Shown piece after piece: positions 60,705-64,000 of a stretch of 64,000 nucleotides of DNA. Every line of letters begins with the position of its first letter. Position 1 is the first letter of the stretch. The notes under the pieces are model-generated. The model was not told the origin of the DNA and ran no database searches. It worked only from the letters and a program-made list of their open reading frames with translations. Source of the DNA: Quercus robur (lineage: Eukaryota; Streptophyta; Magnoliopsida; Fagales; Fagaceae); NCBI RefSeq assembly GCF_932294415.1, contig NC_065536.1, forward strand, positions 59,917,354 to 59,981,353. Direction: 5' to 3'. The translations under genes were made by a program, and so were the position numbers.

Positions 60705-62239
60705 CCCTGTACATTCTGATACCGGCCTTTCTACAGGTTCCATTGTACCCTACCACAATTTTTCAGGGTGAAACTGATGGAGAAGGAATGAGTTTTGTAT
60801 TGTACTTTAAGCTTAATGAAAGTTACGCTAAGGAGCTTCCATCCAATTTTCAAGAAAATATCAGAGTAAGAAGGAGCATTTGTAACTTTGCATTCTAGTC
60901 TGGTTTCTTCTTATAATGATAAGATAAACTCTATGATTTTCACATCAATGCACTCTAGTTATAACTTAATGGTCTCATTTTTCACATCATAATCTGTTTA
61001 ATAAAAGGCACGTTGCAATTTTCCTATGGTGCCTATCTGTCTGACAACATATCTTCCCTGTTTTGTGTTTGATAGTATTTTAAAAAATTAAAATGGAAAA
61101 GCGAAGTAATCAATTCTTTCTGATTATCTATGTTTCCATTGTTTCACATCCATGCTTTTTGCAACAGAGGTTAATGCACGATGAAGTTGAAAAAGTGAAA
61201 GGGTTTCCTGTTGATTCAATTGTACCCTTTCGGGAAAGGTTGAAGATATTGGGCCGTGTTGCAAATGTGGAAGATCTTCATTTGAGTGCGCCAGAGCGGA
61301 AGCTTATGCAGGCTTACAATGAAAAACCTGTTCTTTCACGTCCTCAACATGAGTTTTACTCGGTAAGTTTGCATCCAACCAACTATATTGGTTAATAGTG
61401 AGTTCATTCTAATTTAATTCTCTTTTAAATGAATGGTTTTTTTCTCTTTTAAAAAGGTTTGAGTTTATCTTAAAAAAGTGTCAGAATTCAATATCATTAC
61501 ATTTTTTTACTTACTGATACAATTGTTTTTAACGACTCTACAATGTTGGTGTGGCAATGATGTTGCCATCTATTTCATGATCTTGCATATAATAGGCCCG
61601 CATTATGACAAGATATTTATAGCAAGCAAATTCAGTTGTAGATTTCATGGAACATACTGTAGTGTTGAAAAAGACATCCTTTAGTGTTGAAAAAATCCAT
61701 TGTGTTCTACATAACAATTAATGAGTCAAATGTGTGAGTGCATGTGTGTTTTACACAATATCTTAATTTATTCTATTTGTTTTATGTTGCAATGTTTTCT
61801 TCAAAATCTATTTGAGCAACCAAACGACATTGGATTACAAAAGATTACCTCTACGTTTCCCTTCTTGGTTACAGGGAGACAATTACTTCGAGATTGATTT
61901 GGATATGCACAGATTCAGTTATATCTCTAGGAAAGGGTTTGAAGCATTCCTGGACAGACTAAAGATCTGCATCTTGGACGTTGGCCTCACTATTCAGGCA
62001 ATTTTTTTTCTCTATAATGAAATTTGTCTCCCCTGTAAAATATTTTCTTTTTATAATACATTATCCTAATTTTGCTTTTGGCTTTCTGAGTGCTGTGCTA
62101 ATCTCTGCCTTATCCGTGGATTCTAAAACAGGGAAACAAGGCTGAAGAGTTGCCAGAGCAGATCTTATGTTGTATACGACTAAACGGAATTGACTACATG
62201 AATTACAGGCAACTGGGGAATAATCAGGAGCCCCTTTGA
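56107..62239 (+). CDS. DUF1336 / EDR2 C-terminal-domain protein, CW14-like (522 aa, nine exons)
   Basis: Exons: 56107-56293, 57985-58071, 58184-58624, 59042-59177, 59414-59576, 60737-60865, 61168-61362, 61875-61997 and 62132-62239. All phases close; intron 8 is GC-AG. It starts [14 protein letters not shown], where Gly2 fits N-myristoylation and Cys4 palmitoylation, so membrane attachment is likely. A Lys/Arg-rich block follows ([17 protein letters not shown]). Residues 90-240 are Ser-rich and low in conservation, ending [20 protein letters not shown]. The DUF1336/EDR2-C domain is about 250-505, with motifs [67 protein letters not shown] and the ending [20 protein letters not shown]. Relatives such as EDR2 bind lipids and restrain cell death; that role is inferred. 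There is no START or PH domain here. Confidence 0.88.
56294..57984 (+). other. Intron 1 of the DUF1336 gene (1.7 kb)
   Basis: No exon-like frame on either strand. The minus-strand frame 57083-57436 shows no domain. Long first introns in plants often carry regulatory signals, but I see no specific one. Confidence 0.5.
58889..58918. repeat. (CA)n microsatellite in intron 3
   Basis: CA repeat with CG interruptions. Confidence 0.8.
60653..60705 (+). repeat. Poly-T tracts before exon 6
   Basis: T14, then T27 shortly upstream of the 60736 acceptor, forming an extended polypyrimidine tract. Confidence 0.8.
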
Positions 62240-62898
62240 AATTATTACAATTACTAAAACAATGTAAGGCTTAAAGGTTAAAATTAATAAAGGCTAATTT
62301 TAGAGGAATTCTCTTATATTGTGTGTACCTGTATAAACTCTTGTACTCTTTAATGATTAAAGATCCTGACTGTGAATCACAGCATGAGTGGAAGCAAGTA
62401 CTGCTCCAATTGAGGTTGAGAAAATGACAAGATTCGCATAATATGGTCAGGTCATGTGCAATGGAGATTGAGTAATGCACTTGTGAGAAAGAGTTAGAGT
62501 TGAGGGAGTAAAAAAGAGGTAGTTGGAAGTCTAAAATAACATGTGTAGAACTGGTGAAACAGGATATGTTGAGTATGGTGTTAGATAGGAAAGAATCTTG
62601 AGTAGACTGTGGGTCAAAAGTGTATATACTCACTCCATACAATTTCGCAAATGGGAAAAAAGCACTCAGATTCCTATCTTCGCACTTGAAGCATGGGGAA
62701 TTTAATATTTAAGTGCTAAATTACTTGTCTTTCCTGATGCAATGCAATGCATATAACTTGGTACATTAGTCCTGTGCCCTTGGCCTTCTACAGAAGGACC
62801 AAAAGTTCCAAATATATCTTTAAAATGGAGAGTATATACATAGACTCAATTTGAGAAACAATCATAGGTTCTACTTCTTGAGTAATCAAGAATTTAAC
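62240..62898. other. Convergent intergenic space
   Basis: 660 bp between the DUF1336 stop and the LRR gene stop, presumably both 3' UTRs. No other gene is supported. Confidence 0.6.
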
Positions 62899-64000
62899 TC
62901 AAAACCTCGGCTTACAAGGAGTAAGAGGCTTCCCACATAAACCTTTGTTCCCAGAGTAGGAGCTCTCAGGAAAGTTAATTAGGGGTTCTCCCACAGGGAT
63001 TTCCCCCTCCAGTAGATTATCTGATAAGTCCAATTCCTTGAGATTTCTCAGCTCCAAAAACCCAATTGGTATTTTACCAGTGAAGTGGTTTTTCTGCAGC
63101 TTCAGTGTTTCTAACAAGCTTACATTTGCTAGAGCCTCTGGCAAGTTGAAGCTTAACTCATTGTAGCTCAAATCCAAACTTTGCATGGATATCATTCTTG
63201 CTATAGTCATTGGTATTCTGCCTTCCAAGAAGTTGTGTGATAAATTAAGAAACTGAATCCCACATTGTGCTCCCATACCAATTTCTTCAATTCCTCCTGA
63301 AAAGCTGTTATCAGAAAGATCAATGCACGTTAGTGATCCATCAGGAAAGCCTTTTCCTATCTCGAAAATCTGATTTATGGGGCCTGTTAACTTATTTGAG
63401 TGGAGATCAAGCACACCCAAATCTTGCAAACTTGTAACTGTGTCAGGAATATTTGACACGAGTGAATTCCCAGAAAGATTTAACAAGTAGAGCTGAGTGA
63501 GGCTTCCAAGCCATGCTGGAATGCTTCCACTGAGATTGTTAGCTGATAAGTCCAGTTCCTGTATCGGACTCGGAGTTGTTTGCAAGAACTCTGGAATTTT
63601 GCCTTGGATTCCACATCCCGCCAAGAAGATCTTGGAAAGAGATGGCAGTTCTGCCAGCCACTGTGGAATAGTGGAGAGTTCTAAACTGTTGAATGAAAGA
63701 TCAAGCGTTTGAAGATTTTGGAGTAATGACATCTCATGAGGCAATGGTCCTTGAATCAAATTATGAGAAATACTCAAGAGAATAAGCTGAGAAAGTTGAC
63801 CAATTGATGTTGGTATTTGGCCAGATAACCTGTTGCCACCAAGATATAGCTCTGTCAAAGCTACTAAGTTCCCCAAACTGGAGGGAACTGCTCCACTAAG
63901 GTTATTATTTGCCAGAGAAACTCTTTGGAGGGAGACCAAATATCCAAAGCTGGGTTGTATCTTTCCACTCAGACTGTTATTATGCAGTCTTAGAAAAGCA
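62899..64000 (-). CDS. Extracellular leucine-rich-repeat protein, 3' part (cut by the window end)
   Basis: Open from the window edge to TAG-side stop at 62899, 366 residues visible. It contains about 13 plant-type LRRs of the form LxxLxLxxNxLxGxIP (e.g. LTELYLGGNRLSGQIPTSIG; LQTLDLSFNSL). It ends after SSYSGNKGLCGKPLTPCKPRF with no membrane segment or kinase, so it is a secreted LRR protein or a short receptor-like protein, resembling the DRT100/PGIP-like or FEI-less LRR families rather than a receptor kinase. The NxGLCGxPLxPC C-terminal cap has paired cysteines. One uninterrupted exon is seen. The first in-frame ATG visible is not a true start, since LRR sequence (LRLHNNSLSGKI) continues upstream to the edge. 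No frameshift or stop, so it is probably functional. Confidence 0.85.
   Translation of the reverse strand, partial: AFLRLHNNSLSGKIQPSFGYLVSLQRVSLANNNLSGAVPSSLGNLVALTELYLGGNRLSGQIPTSIGQLSQLILLSISHNLIQGPLPHEMSLLQNLQTLDLSFNSLELSTIPQWLAELPSLSKIFLAGCGIQGKIPEFLQTTPSPIQELDLSANNLSGSIPAWLGSLTQLYLLNLSGNSLVSNIPDTVTSLQDLGVLDLHSNKLTGPINQIFEIGKGFPDGSLTCIDLSDNSFSGGIEEIGMGAQCGIQFLNLSHNFLEGRIPMTIARMISMQSLDLSYNELSFNLPEALANVSLLETLKLQKNHFTGKIPIGFLELRNLKELDLSDNLLEGEIPVGEPLINFPESSYSGNKGLCGKPLTPCKPRF

Overview
The window is plant nuclear DNA, almost certainly from a woody eudicot. It is AT-rich, has compact T-rich introns with GT-AG (and a few GC-AG) borders, MITEs, solo LTRs and a Tat-lineage Ty3/Gypsy element. 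A Fagaceae-type genome such as oak is my guess; the sequence alone does not settle it.

Layout. 1-14.2 kb is repeat territory: a solo LTR (246-959, target duplication CCGCG), a strand-asymmetric C/A-then-G/A block, a second solo LTR (3081-3898, CAATC), and ten bases further on a complete 10.3-kb Ty3/Gypsy element (3914-14214, duplication AAGCC). Host genes start at 17.6 kb: an SHW1-like membrane protein (+, 17653-20990), a bHLH79-like transcription factor (-, 24930-22697), an unrecognised coiled-coil protein (+, 34171-40295) with E2F and telo-box motifs upstream, a DUF1336/EDR2-C protein of the CW14 type (+, 56107-62239), and the 3' part of an extracellular LRR protein (-, 62899 to the window end). 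Stretches between genes hold MITEs of Stowaway, MULE and other types, local duplications, microsatellites and a third solo LTR (47985-48741).

The most interesting structure is inside the Ty3/Gypsy element. Its sense gag-pol is dead: ten in-frame stops (nine explicable as C-to-T or G-to-A transitions, one at 9104 uncertain), two frameshifts, and YVDD changed to YVND. On the opposite strand, between pol and the 3' LTR, lies what reads as a separate four-exon gene. It has three introns whose phases all match, its own TATA box, two identical GACACGTGGC G-boxes upstream, and a single premature stop. The predicted product is about 666 residues: an acidic serine-rich N-terminus, a domain resembling the plant 'putative gypsy type transposon' family, a basic/proline linker and a C-terminal coiled coil. 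Antisense extra ORFs are known in the Tat lineage; the internal promoter, the phase-consistent splicing and the relative preservation are the parts worth checking. A hexamer, GGACGA/TCGTCC, is scattered at very high density across the whole element.

Exon coordinates of the host genes were derived by hand from splice motifs and reading phase. All phases close, so the gene models are internally consistent, but no homology search was run and family names rest on recognition of motifs.
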